40,621 nt of DNA from Corynebacterium sp. CNJ-954 (GCF_001942345.1 NZ_MKKI01000010.1:1-40621); one strand, 5' to 3'; shown: positions 1-7,539, counted from the first letter of the stretch. The notes: a model not told the origin generated them from the letters alone. A program made the numbers and translations.

Positions 1-1099
1 CCGAGATAGCCGCTCTGGAGTCCATGAGCGCCAATGCTGCTGCGACCTTCTCACGGGTCAACAACAGGTGCCCGTCCAACCCCACGACAGCATCACCTCT
101 CAGCCTCCGTAGCCGGTTGGACTGCACACGCTGTGCAACGTCCGGGGGAAGGGTCATCACAAGCGGGGAAATCCCGTTGTGTGCCCTCGCACCAGCGGGC
201 AAGCGGATAGCGGTCTGTCCGGGGTCACCGGGTGGGGAGTCAGGCGCGCCGGGGTCACTCACCGGCAACCACAACACCCGCTGTGGGGTGCCACCATCCG
301 CGTCACGGAGAAGTCCACCGGCCCGGCGAGGCTGTATCCCCATCACGACACACAGCCGGTAGGTGTGAGCCTCAACGTTGCGTGTCGTCGCCGAGGTCGC
401 GCCGGTATGGCCTAACGGCTCGCCCATGAACGCCTGCCGAAGGGTGGGCAGAACTGTTGCCTCTCGCCGTGACGCTGCCGCGCTCAGCGAGTCAATCTCA
501 GGCACCCGGAACAACACCCGGTCTGGTGTAGGGGTCACTGTTTCTCCGTCGCCGGGGAAGTCGCGCCGGGTGAACAGTTCGGCGATACCTTCACCGGAAC
601 CGAGGGGAAGTTCTGGAACCTCTACGGGGTTGCCCCGGTCGTCCTCGACGGTGAACAGGCTGTGAGCGATGGCCTCAGCGGTGCCCTTGCCGCCGCCGGG
701 GTCACCGACCAGCCCCACCAGTAGGTTCAACGACATGTGCCCACCGACCAGTGGGGGAAGTTGGACATGGGGGCCTGTTGCCGCGAGGGTGCGGGCGATA
801 ACGCAACCGAGGACGGCCCACGGCGAACCGAGCCTCGACCTCGCCGCCTGCCATACCTTCCGGGTAGTGGGGGAGTGAGTGAACACGATCTTCTCCGGCC
901 CGTCCGGTAGATCGTCCGGGGTGCTTGCCCGGCGCGTTGCCGCTACCGCTTCGGCAACCGGGGTGTCCGGCCCGTGGGATGCTCTGACGCTCTCACGGGT
1001 GCCACGGGGTGCCGGGGTGTTGTCCAACCGCTCAGATGGACGCTCAGCGCCGAGGGTTTCGGGGGTGTCCATGAACTCCAGTTGATCTAGGTCGCTCAT
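1..1099 (-). CDS. Mobile-element replication ATPase (primase/helicase-like), partial
   Basis: An open frame starts at ATG 1099 and stays open to the left edge, so the C-terminus is missing. The Walker A motif GDPGGGKGT sits near residue 131, preceded by a hydrophobic strand (NLLVGLV). A Walker B-like stretch VLFRVPEID follows about 60 residues later. This is the layout of P-loop replication ATPases in phages and integrative elements of actinobacteria (DUF3987-like or helicase-like proteins). The start overlaps the stop of the upstream gene by 4 bases (ATGA), so translation is probably coupled. Its position behind an integrase, an excisionase and a DnaB-N-like protein supports a role in replicating or mobilising the element. 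No primase active site is visible in the part present. The exact family is uncertain. Confidence 0.72.
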   Translation of the reverse strand, partial: MSDLDQLEFMDTPETLGAERPSERLDNTPAPRGTRESVRASHGPDTPVAEAVAATRRASTPDDLPDGPEKIVFTHSPTTRKVWQAARSRLGSPWAVLGCVIARTLAATGPHVQLPPLVGGHMSLNLLVGLVGDPGGGKGTAEAIAHSLFTVEDDRGNPVEVPELPLGSGEGIAELFTRRDFPGDGETVTPTPDRVLFRVPEIDSLSAAASRREATVLPTLRQAFMGEPLGHTGATSATTRNVEAHTYRLCVVMGIQPRRAGGLLRDADGGTPQRVLWLPVSDPGAPDSPPGDPGQTAIRLPAGARAHNGISPLVMTLPPDVAQRVQSNRLRRLRGDAVVGLDGHLLLTREKVAAALALMDSRAAIS

Positions 1100-1725
1100 G
1101 CCGTCCTCCGTTCATCGTCGCCGTCAACACCGAGGTCCGCCGCCGCTGCCAACCGGGGTAGGTGTTCCAACCGGCGTAGCGACTCTGCGAACCGCGAAGG
1201 GTCCCGCGTCTCCGCCGTGCCGATCAGGTCACGGCCTGCCGAGTCCAGCGCCCGGAACAGTCGGGCACGTTTCACCGCCTGCCACAAGTCAGGGATGGTC
1301 CATGTGTTCGCTCCGTAGGGTGTCGTCCGGCGAATCTCCGCTAGCGCCTCTAGCATCTCCGGCCCGTCGTAGTCCATGACTTCCGCGTTTACCGAGTGGT
1401 GAGCAACGGTATCGTCTCCGTGCCCGTCCTCGACTTCTCGCCGGGAAACTGTCACCAGTGCTCGCAGTGCCACCCGCCGAGGTTCGGCGTACAGCGCGCG
1501 GGGGTCCTGGTCCTCGCAAAAGTGGAGTACATCGGCGTACCTGCAGTGCATGAGGCACCACAGCAACGCCCTCTCATTGTGAGCGTCCATCTGTGACCAC
1601 TGCTCAGCAGTGGGAACGTCCGATGTGGGGGTGATATAGTCAGGCTCAGACGGCCCCCCCGTCTGCCCTGTTAGACCCCCACTCGCTGCCCTGCTGGTGG
1701 GGGTTTCATCGTGTCGGGGGAACAT
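1096..1725 (-). CDS. DnaB N-terminal-domain-like protein of the mobile element
   Basis: A 209-aa protein. After a low-complexity, Thr/Pro/Gly-rich start, residues about 45-100 (NERALLWCLMH, then LYAEPRRVALRALV) resemble the helical N-terminal domain of replicative DnaB helicases. The segment DLWQAVKRARLFRALDSAG resembles the second half of that domain. There is no P-loop, so it cannot be a helicase alone; the ATPase lies in the next gene, which overlaps it by 4 bases. I infer a split arrangement in which this protein pairs with that ATPase. The ATG at 1725 abuts the stop of the wHTH gene (TGAATG). A later Met near residue 47 is an alternative start. The family call comes from pattern only. 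Confidence 0.6.
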   Translation of the reverse strand: MFPRHDETPTSRAASGGLTGQTGGPSEPDYITPTSDVPTAEQWSQMDAHNERALLWCLMHCRYADVLHFCEDQDPRALYAEPRRVALRALVTVSRREVEDGHGDDTVAHHSVNAEVMDYDGPEMLEALAEIRRTTPYGANTWTIPDLWQAVKRARLFRALDSAGRDLIGTAETRDPSRFAESLRRLEHLPRLAAAADLGVDGDDERRTA

Positions 1726-1923
1726 TCACGCCACCACCTTCACGCGGTGGCCTGCAAGCATTGCGTCAATGTCGTTCAGGTCAACGCGTAGGAACCGGGG
1801 GCCGTACCCGTAGCCGTTGATCTTCCCCTGCTGCACCCACCGCCTCACGGTGTTGGTGCTGGTGGACGCGTATTCTGCAGCGCCCTTTATGGTGGCGTAG
1901 CGCCGTTCAATATGCCGAGGCAT
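1726..1923 (-). CDS. Excisionase-like winged helix-turn-helix protein
   Basis: A 65-aa protein of the MerR-like/excisionase wHTH fold. The segment TIKGAAEYASTSTNTVRRWV is the helix-turn-helix with its recognition helix, followed by a wing (GKINGYGYGPRFLRV) and an acidic helix (DLNDIDAML). Length and layout match AlpA/Xis-type proteins that bind att or promoter DNA of integrated elements, direct excision or activate element genes. It starts 126 bp downstream of the previous gene's stop, with its own upstream region, and its stop abuts the next start, so it probably leads a replication operon. It could be a transcriptional regulator rather than a true excisionase. Confidence 0.75.
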   Translation of the reverse strand: MPRHIERRYATIKGAAEYASTSTNTVRRWVQQGKINGYGYGPRFLRVDLNDIDAMLAGHRVKVVA

Positions 1924-1996
1924 GGAAAACTAGCCCTTTCGGGTCGTCGTTTTCCGGGCCGCGACTCCGCGTGTTCGCCTGCCTAGGCGCGCGCTG

Positions 1997-2042
1997 ATTA
2001 TGGTGACTAGCGTACCCCATATGTGTGATGTGGGCACATGTG
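1997..2042 (-). promoter_or_regulatory. Candidate promoter and operator pair ahead of the excisionase-like gene
   Basis: In the gap 1924-2049 two near-identical octamers, CATATGTG (2018-2025) and CACATGTG (2035-2042), lie 17 bp apart centre to centre, each palindromic or nearly so. On the minus strand a CATAAT -10-like hexamer occupies 2002-1997, with a poor -35 (CACATA) inside the first octamer. The spacing would put a bound protein on one face of the helix over the -35. I infer an operator for the excisionase-like protein or an element repressor. Confidence 0.35.
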
Positions 2043-2049
2043 GCACCGG

Positions 2050-2667
2050 CTACAGCGATAAGGTGACGCGCTTAGACCTCGCCCGCCGCAAACGCCTAGC
2101 ATCATCCTTGACCTGCTGTTTCGTGACCGTCCACCCTGTATGGTGCTCACAGTTCGCATGGATACGGTGACCGTCCGGCCAATCAGCGAACCTCTCACAC
2201 TCCCACCCGCCCTGTACCGGCTCAGGGGTTAACTGTGCGGACTCTCTCAGACTCTCCGGTCTGTAGCCCGGTGCTGGCACTTTGCCCTCGTCCAGCCACC
2301 GGCGGCGAGGAACAGGAGGCTCCCCATGCTCGGGACGTGTGCATGGCTCGTCTAGCCATCGGTCTACAGTCGCAATCGCACGCGCTGCGGCGTCCACGTT
2401 TACGCCGTCCGGGACTGCTCCAGCACTCCAATCCTGCAGGTCGTCACTGTCTACCACCGCGATAGCACGGTGTTGCCGCCACATGAAGTAAAACGTGCCC
2501 TCGACCTTCACCAGCGCCGCTAGAAGATCCTTGTGCCTACACCGGTACTCCGCCAGCGCCGCATTTCTGAGGCGCCTACTGTCCAGCAACCAACCGCCGC
2601 GTATCCACTCCCCTACCTCCTGCTGCCGCCGTAGGCTCTCCAGCCACGCTTCATCTTTACTGGTCAT
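2050..2667 (-). CDS. Hypothetical protein of the mobile element
   Basis: A 205-aa soluble, charged protein I do not recognise. It has no signal peptide or membrane segment. The N-terminal third is helical and Arg/Glu-rich (WLESLRRQQEVGEWIRGGW). The C-terminal third holds a Cys/His cluster (GGWECERFADW, then HANCEHHTGW) that might bind a metal, and it ends in a basic tail (RRLRRARSKR). The ATG at 2667 overlaps the end of the integrase gene by 11 bases and has a purine-rich GGGAAGGG upstream, so it is likely co-transcribed with the integrase. Genes at this place in integrative elements are often directionality or regulatory proteins, but nothing in the sequence shows that here. Confidence 0.65.
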   Translation of the reverse strand: MTSKDEAWLESLRRQQEVGEWIRGGWLLDSRRLRNAALAEYRCRHKDLLAALVKVEGTFYFMWRQHRAIAVVDSDDLQDWSAGAVPDGVNVDAAARAIATVDRWLDEPCTRPEHGEPPVPRRRWLDEGKVPAPGYRPESLRESAQLTPEPVQGGWECERFADWPDGHRIHANCEHHTGWTVTKQQVKDDARRLRRARSKRVTLSL

Positions 2668-3889
2668 CGTCGCTGCCCTTCCCGTTGTCCTGGTCGCCGT
2701 CCTGCTCCGTTGTGCCGGGTGTCCCTGCCATCGCCAGCGCCGATACCGCCGCCGCCAACAACTCTGGTCTGTTCGCCGCCGTGTGCTGGTACATCATCGC
2801 CACCTGAGGTGTCTTATGCCCCATGAGGTCCATTGTCTCCCTCACGGTCGCACCCGCCTGCGCATACGCCGTGCCCCCGAAATGCCGCAACGAATGAGGT
2901 GAAGCCTTCTCGCACCCCGCCAACTCCGCACGCAACTTGAACGCGTTGTAGTACTTCTGCCGCGTCAACTGCTCACCCCTCTCGTTTGGGAACAGCAACC
3001 CGTCCCGGCCCGGCTGTGAGAACCGGCGTAACTGGTCGTCCAGCACTGCCACAAGGTGCCCCGGCATGAGCACCCGGCGCGTCTTCCCGCCCTTTGGCAA
3101 CGTCACAACCCACTCGCTGCCCTTCCGGTGCGCCTGCCTATCAACGTGCAGCACCACCCGATCAGGTTGTGCTACCCCGTCTATCGCTGGTTGTGGGTGA
3201 CGCTCAACGTCCCGCCGTCGAAGCTCTTGCCACTCCGCAGGACGCAGGCCGCACCATGCCGCGACCTGTGTGCCTGCCCTCATGTGCTCTGGCATGTTCG
3301 CTACGATCACGTGCAACTGCTGCAGGGTGGGGACCGCCTTCTCCGCTGGTTTCGGTACCTGAGTAGCGCCCTTGACCTGGCACGGGTTCACATCCAGCGT
3401 GCCCTGGTCTACCTGAGCCTGAAGCGCCGCGTGTAGCAACTTGTACGCGTCACTATTGCGCTTTTTCCTGCCGCCGTGGCCCCGGCGAATATCGTCAACC
3501 CACTTGAACGCGTGAGACCGGGTGAACTCCGACAGGGGAACTTCCGACAGGTACGGCTCAATGCGGTTGCGCCGGAGCGACTGGTACAAGACGCGGGATG
3601 ACTCCGCTAAATGCCCCGCGTCCCGTATCCAGCGGTCTACCGCCTCATTGACGGAGATGTTCACCGCCGCGTCTTTAGCTTCTCGCTCCGCCGGTGGTGA
3701 CCAGTCCCCCCGATCAATCAGCCGTTCCTCGTTGTCTAGCCAACCCTCAGCCCTGCCCTGAGAAAGGAACGTGCGCGGGGAAGTCCACCGACGGCCACGG
3801 TAGGTGTACCTTGCCCGGTACTTTCCTGACTTCAGTTGCTCCGTCGCGCCGAACCGTCGCTTCTTCGGCTTGCCCTTCGGTCTGCCCAC
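2657..3889 (-). CDS. Tyrosine recombinase (integrase)
   Basis: Catalyses site-specific integration and excision of the element. A basic, AP2-like arm-binding N-terminus (KSGKYRARYTYRGRRW) is followed by a SAM-like core-binding domain and the catalytic domain. All expected residues are seen: Arg in AAWCGLRPAEW, Lys in TLPKGGKTRRV, HSLRH near residue 334, GHK, and the nucleophile Tyr in MMYQH near residue 367. I chose GTG 3889 (410 aa), preceded by AGGGCGG. The frame stays open to an ATG at 4111, but that extension lacks domain character and runs through what look like att-site repeats. A Glu/Asp/Gly-rich tail follows the catalytic Tyr. It is the first gene of the leftward block and overlaps the next gene by 11 bases. 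Confidence 0.92.
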   Translation of the reverse strand: MGRPKGKPKKRRFGATEQLKSGKYRARYTYRGRRWTSPRTFLSQGRAEGWLDNEERLIDRGDWSPPAEREAKDAAVNISVNEAVDRWIRDAGHLAESSRVLYQSLRRNRIEPYLSEVPLSEFTRSHAFKWVDDIRRGHGGRKKRNSDAYKLLHAALQAQVDQGTLDVNPCQVKGATQVPKPAEKAVPTLQQLHVIVANMPEHMRAGTQVAAWCGLRPAEWQELRRRDVERHPQPAIDGVAQPDRVVLHVDRQAHRKGSEWVVTLPKGGKTRRVLMPGHLVAVLDDQLRRFSQPGRDGLLFPNERGEQLTRQKYYNAFKLRAELAGCEKASPHSLRHFGGTAYAQAGATVRETMDLMGHKTPQVAMMYQHTAANRPELLAAAVSALAMAGTPGTTEQDGDQDNGKGSDDDQ

Positions 3890-3941
3890 TTGCCGCCCTG
3901 CCCTTGTGCCCTGTCGTCCTCTGCCCACCGTGCCCTGAATC

Positions 3942-3962
3942 CGTGGGCAATACGTGGGCAAT
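3942..3962. repeat. Tandem direct repeat, candidate integrase arm-type sites
   Basis: CGTGGGCAAT occurs at 3942-3951 and again at 3953-3962, an exact 10-bp repeat with an 11-bp period, just upstream of the preferred integrase start. Paired short direct repeats flanking the crossover core are the usual binding sites of the integrase N-terminal domain. I infer that the attachment core lies close by, between here and about 4200. Confidence 0.5.
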
Positions 3963-4107
3963 GAGTTTGGATATGTGGGTACTTGTGTACCTCTATAGGG
4001 CACCGTACCATGGGTAGTGACCTGCCATAACAACGGAAACAGCAAGGTAGCGACGGTGGGGGCAATTCCCGAAATGCGGAATCCCCTCGTCTCCGCCAGA
4101 GTTTCAT

Positions 4108-4827
4108 TCATGCTCTACGTTTGGTGCAGTGGGGAAGGGATAACCGTTCCCCACTGCACCCAGAGCGCCTCGAGTCAACCGTATCCACGTAGCCGGCAGC
4201 CGTGCTGATGCTCTCGATGAACTGTGCATTGTCGAGGCGGTACACCGGCTCGGAATGCGGACACGGGTCCCGCACGCCGTTGAGATAGTCCATTGCCGCA
4301 TACAGCTCACCGCGGTCACGCTTGCTGCGTACCCTCCCGGTGAACCCACCTGCCGCACCGTGGCCTGATACTGGGTGCTCAGTAGGAACCGTCAGATACC
4401 GTACATGAGTTCTGCTACGATTTTTCCACCGGGAGTATCTGGCCCGCCGGCGGCGGATACCGCCTTTTCGAGGTTTCTGATCATCTGCCGGTTGTTCCCC
4501 GGAGAGCCACATGGCGTCGGCCGAACGCGTCCGGTATCTGTGCAGTCCCTCGGGCGAGATCCATACCTCCAACTGGTCTGCAGTGATCCGGTTCATCTGA
4601 GGGACGGTAGCACCGTGAGGTTGACACAGTGGGAGAGGTCGGGGCACTACACTAAGTGAAAGCTCCGGGACGATCCCTGGTTTGACTGGACTGCACGGTC
4701 TGGAATACGAACTAGACTGCCGGGCGAATGAATCTTCTAGGGGCAGGTCACCAGTAGTGGAGGAGTGGCTCCGGTAGGCGCTGCCTCCAGTATGGTCTTG
4801 ATGCCGAAGAAACAGAGTGCGGGACAT
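4108..4827 (-). other. Doubtful or remnant coding region next to the element end
   Basis: One frame is open over 239 codons, but I doubt it is an intact gene. Only two stretches look protein-like: MNRITADQLEVWISPEGLHR (from ATG 4596) and ELYAAMDYLNGVRDPC with what follows. Between them the frame is Arg-rich and unnatural, while a different frame there reads NRQMIRNLEKAVSAAGG and ends at a stop. This suggests a gene broken by frameshifts. No ribosome-binding site precedes ATG 4596, and the end runs through the inverted repeat at 4123-4160. I recognise no family. The rest of the stretch up to 4948 shows no other gene. Confidence 0.3.
4123..4160. repeat. Strong inverted repeat at the element boundary
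   Basis: Arms GGTGCAGTGGGGAA (4123-4136) and TTCCCCACTGCACC (4147-4160) are perfectly complementary over 14 bp, with a 10-nt loop. No T-run follows on either strand, so it is not a standard intrinsic terminator. It lies at the presumed right end of the integrated element. It could be an att-associated site, an operator in the integrase upstream region, or the hairpin of a chromosomal terminator used as target. Confidence 0.6.
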
Positions 4828-4948
4828 CCAAAATCCTCAGTGCCAGTGATACTGGTCAGAGATATCGGGCATACGGCCAGTGGTGTTGGAGAAGGAAACT
4901 TGTAAAGTCCGCCGTGCGGCCGCAACAGTGCCATTGCGTCTGCACACT

Positions 4949-5536
4949 TCAGACCCTGCGGGTGGACCGTAACAGTGGATTTGTTCTGAAAGCTACGGCA
5001 ACGCGCTCGATGGCCTGTCGGGGGCCTAGTTCGGTCCTGGCCATGACCCGTACTGCACAGACGGTCAGCAGTACGGCTTCATCGGCAGCCATAAGAGTCT
5101 CGTCGTGATCTTCCGGTAGGTCCAGCGATTGAGCAAACGTGGGCCATAGTAGATGCGGTAAGTCCTCATTGGACTCCAACCACACCCGGCGCAGTGCGGG
5201 AACGGTCAGGATGAGCTGTAAGAGGTGGTGGCCCCAGGCGAAGCTTGTCGACGTCATCGTCTCATCGAATCCCCCGACTATGGCACCCAAGTAGTCAGAC
5301 GTTCCCTGCTCGAGGCGCAGGGAAAGAGCGTTGGCGAAACTCAGGTTGCCCGCGTTCAGAAGCGGGCGCAAGCTTTCTTCCTTCGTCGGGAAGTACCGGA
5401 AGAAAGTGCGTTCGGACAACCCGGATGCCGCGACCAGTGCGCCTGTGGGCGCATCACCGTCGTGGTCATAGAAGGATTGAGCGCATCGCAACGAGATTTC
5501 CAGGAGCGATTCATCGGATAGACGTGCGCGTGCCAT
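4949..5536 (-). CDS. TetR-family transcriptional regulator
   Basis: A 195-aa one-domain repressor. Residues about 8-55 form the TetR DNA-binding domain, with the hallmark recognition region SGLSERTFFRYFPTKEESL. The rest is an all-helical ligand and dimerisation domain of typical length. It is divergent from the small ORF/YoaK/SDR operon, with a 129-bp gap that carries a 7-bp inverted repeat around a promoter, so it very probably represses that operon and itself. The inducer is unknown; since the operon encodes a dehydrogenase and a membrane protein, a small hydrophobic compound is a fair guess. Codon usage is less GC-biased than in the core genes to the right, suggesting acquisition. Confidence 0.9.
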   Translation of the reverse strand: MARARLSDESLLEISLRCAQSFYDHDGDAPTGALVAASGLSERTFFRYFPTKEESLRPLLNAGNLSFANALSLRLEQGTSDYLGAIVGGFDETMTSTSFAWGHHLLQLILTVPALRRVWLESNEDLPHLLWPTFAQSLDLPEDHDETLMAADEAVLLTVCAVRVMARTELGPRQAIERVAVAFRTNPLLRSTRRV

Positions 5537-5550
5537 GCCGCCCAGTATAG

Positions 5551-5592
5551 GTGACAGAAATGCTTGACGTTAGCGCTGGTTACTGTCACTAT
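5551..5592 (+). promoter_or_regulatory. Candidate TetR operator flanking the operon promoter
   Basis: GTGACAG (5551-5557) and CTGTCAC (5583-5589) form a perfect 7-bp inverted repeat 25 bp apart. Between and over them lies a promoter-like pair: TTGACG (5564-5569), 17 bp, then CACTAT (5587-5592). The right arm overlaps the -10, so bound repressor would block the rightward operon. The left arm is 14 bp from the tetR start, allowing autoregulation. Confidence 0.5.
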
Positions 5593-5665
5593 GGTGATGC
5601 AAGCCCGACGTGCGACCCCTCCGAGAAGACGCGCGATCACTGGCCCGATCAAAGGGGAACGTCCC

Positions 5666-5959
5666 ATGCTCACTACTGACACCCGCATAGACTCCTTCAA
5701 GGATGTTGACGTTAAGAACCCTCAGAGTCTTCATCTGCGGCTAGTGCTTCGACAAGCCCGACGACATCTGGCAAAGACTACAGGTGGCGTCGTCGAAGCT
5801 GGGGCAGCGTCTGTGGTCGCATTTGCCGCCGATCAGAACGTATCGTTCACGCTCACGATCGACGCGGCTCAGGCGGAGAGGTTTCAGACTTCGCACACCA
5901 GGTACGTTCTGCCCGTTGACTGTACGAAACTTGTCGATTGGCAGGCAGCGAGTGAGTAA
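5666..5959 (+). CDS. Small hypothetical protein, first gene of the TetR-controlled operon
   Basis: A 97-aa soluble protein I do not recognise. The ATG at 5666 follows GGGGA by about 9 nt; the same frame is open further upstream, but that extension runs over the promoter. The middle is a mild alternating hydrophobic segment (GGVVEAGAASVVAFAADQNV) without a clear membrane span, followed by a mixed polar C-terminus containing one Cys. Its stop (5957-5959) overlaps the GTG start of the DUF1275 gene, so the two are probably coupled. The coupling and the ribosome-binding site argue that it is translated. Function unknown. Confidence 0.55.
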   Translation: MLTTDTRIDSFKDVDVKNPQSLHLRLVLRQARRHLAKTTGGVVEAGAASVVAFAADQNVSFTLTIDAAQAERFQTSHTRYVLPVDCTKLVDWQAASE

Positions 5960-6665
5960 AGGACTTGGCACCGATGCACCGTATTTGGTGGGACTGTTCG
6001 CGCTGACAGCGGCCACCGGTGTCGTAGATGCTGTGAGTTACTTGGCCCTGGATCACGTATTTACCGGAAACATGACGGGCAATGTGTTGTTCGTCGGCTT
6101 TGGTCTGGCAGAGGCGGGGAGTGTTCCCCTGTTGAACAACGCGATTGCACTGCTTGGATTTCTCGTAGGTTCTGTACTCGCAGGCAGAGTCGTGCGGGGC
6201 CGGAGCCATCACACACGCCTCCCGACGGTGCACTTAGCGCTGTTGGCGGGGATATCTACAGTGATTCTCTTACTCGGACTTGCTTGGCTATTGCTGGGGT
6301 CGCTCGCCAACTTGTGGCTAGTGGCCTTGACTGCGGTGCTTGCCATGGCCATGGGGATCCAGGCGGTCGCTGCTCGGGGTGCGCGAATCTCGGACGTCAC
6401 GACGGTCGTCATTACGAGCACGCTGGTGAACTTTGCGTTGGACTCGCCAGTGGCTGGCGGGAGTGCGGAGAAGTGGGGACGCCGCGTCGGAGCGATAGCG
6501 TCTATGTGTGCCGGTGGAGCTTTGGGGGCGCTGCTCGTCACAGCCTGGTCAGGAGCTGGAGCACTCCTGGTTGGTGGTGTGTGTATGGCTGCTGGCGCAT
6601 TGGTATTGGCCTGGGCGAGAAACAAAGAATCCGCAACGATGAAGAACGATCAAGGAGGAAACTAA
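5952..6665 (+). CDS. DUF1275 (YoaK/UPF0126) family membrane protein
   Basis: A 237-aa integral membrane protein. I chose GTG 5952 because family similarity begins right after it (LVGLFALTAATGVVDAVSYL). An upstream in-frame ATG adds a basic, non-membrane leader and would overlap the previous gene widely. The family hallmark is the first helix followed by GVVDAVSYLALDHVFTGNMT, with about six hydrophobic spans, including TVILLLGLAWLLLGSLANLW and a Gly/Ala-rich pair near the C-terminus. The function of YoaK proteins is not established; a transporter or membrane sensor role is usually guessed. Its TAA overlaps the ATG of the SDR gene (TAATG). Confidence 0.85.
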   Translation: MSKGLGTDAPYLVGLFALTAATGVVDAVSYLALDHVFTGNMTGNVLFVGFGLAEAGSVPLLNNAIALLGFLVGSVLAGRVVRGRSHHTRLPTVHLALLAGISTVILLLGLAWLLLGSLANLWLVALTAVLAMAMGIQAVAARGARISDVTTVVITSTLVNFALDSPVAGGSAEKWGRRVGAIASMCAGGALGALLVTAWSGAGALLVGGVCMAAGALVLAWARNKESATMKNDQGGN

Positions 6666-7519
6666 TGAGTGAAGTACAAGTAGCAGTAGTAACAGGCGCT
6701 GCCCGAGGAATTGGACGTGCGACGGCCGTCGCTTTCGCGAAGGCAGGATATCGGGTCGCGGGCGTTGATATTGCGGCTCTGGCCAGCAGTGCGATGGACT
6801 ATGCACCAGCGACCCCCGAAGACCTAGAGGAGACGGGTCGTCTCGTGAAGGCGGCCGGTGCGCAATGGATGCCCGTGATCTTCGATCAGCGGGACAAGGA
6901 CGCAGTGCGCGATGGATTCAATGGGATCGTTGAGCATTTTGGTGGGGTAGACGTCGTATTCGCGAATGCCGGTATTCAGGGATTCGCCTCGCTGTTGGAG
7001 ATGAGTGATGAACTGTGGGATGACCAGATTGACATCAATCTAACGGGTACTGCCAATGTCCTTCGAGTCGTTGCCCCACTACTGATTAAACGGGGTGGGG
7101 GACGGATCATCATTACGTCCTCCACCCAGGGGCAGCACGGCACTCTCGACGGTACTGGTTATTCTGCCTCCAAATGGGGGTTGATCGGACTGATGAAGTC
7201 TGCAGCATTGGATCTTGGAAAGTACGGAATCACAGTTAACGCGGTGATCCCTGGGCTGATCAACACAGCACTCACTCGGCATGAGGATCGATACGCCCAG
7301 ATCATTCGCGCCGGCGGGCATGAACCCAGCGGCAAACTCAGTGATGATGAAAAAACTGCAGCAGATGCTCAACTTGGCAAGCTCCCGCTCGGTGTGCCAT
7401 GGGTTGAACCCGAGGACGTCGCGCCGTTAGTGGTCTTTCTCGCTTCTGAGGAAGCGAGGATGGTTTCCGGTACGAGCTTCGCGGCGACTGGCGGTGACAG
7501 TGCCAATATTACCGCCTGA
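6665..7519 (+). CDS. SDR-family NAD(P)-dependent dehydrogenase, carveol dehydrogenase-like
   Basis: A 284-aa short-chain dehydrogenase/reductase. The dinucleotide-binding TGAARGIG is at the N-terminus, followed by FANAGI, the catalytic Ser in IITSSTQG, and YSASK with the catalytic Tyr and Lys. After the second strand there is a longer loop containing TPEDLEETGRLVKAAG, and the C-terminal region is extended (NTALTRHEDRY). Both resemble the carveol-dehydrogenase/mycofactocin-associated SDR group of actinobacteria, which oxidise secondary alcohols or terpenoids. That subgroup assignment is inference, and no mycofactocin genes are in this window. AAGGAGG lies a few bases ahead of the ATG, and the start overlaps the YoaK stop. 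Likely the catabolic effector of the TetR-regulated operon. Confidence 0.88.
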   Translation: MSEVQVAVVTGAARGIGRATAVAFAKAGYRVAGVDIAALASSAMDYAPATPEDLEETGRLVKAAGAQWMPVIFDQRDKDAVRDGFNGIVEHFGGVDVVFANAGIQGFASLLEMSDELWDDQIDINLTGTANVLRVVAPLLIKRGGGRIIITSSTQGQHGTLDGTGYSASKWGLIGLMKSAALDLGKYGITVNAVIPGLINTALTRHEDRYAQIIRAGGHEPSGKLSDDEKTAADAQLGKLPLGVPWVEPEDVAPLVVFLASEEARMVSGTSFAATGGDSANITA

Positions 7520-7520
7520 G

Positions 7521-7539
7521 CACGCCCTTATCGGGCGTG
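7521..7539 (+). terminator. Hairpin after the SDR operon
   Basis: CACGCCC (7521-7527), loop TTATC, then GGGCGTG (7533-7539) begins 2 bp after the SDR stop. The 7-bp GC-rich stem is perfect. There is no strong T-tract, so termination efficiency is uncertain. Confidence 0.55.

Noticed and set aside
3890..4111. N-terminal extension of the integrase to ATG 4111
   Set aside because: The extra 74 residues have no domain character and run through direct repeats that look like att-site DNA; GTG 3889 gives a normal integrase start.
4100..4300. tRNA gene as integration target
   Set aside because: No cloverleaf or T-arm sequence could be found near the element boundary or elsewhere in the window.
4375..4659. 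Plus-strand frame of 94 codons near the element end
   Set aside because: No ribosome-binding site, no recognisable protein pattern, and it overlaps the remnant region on the other strand.
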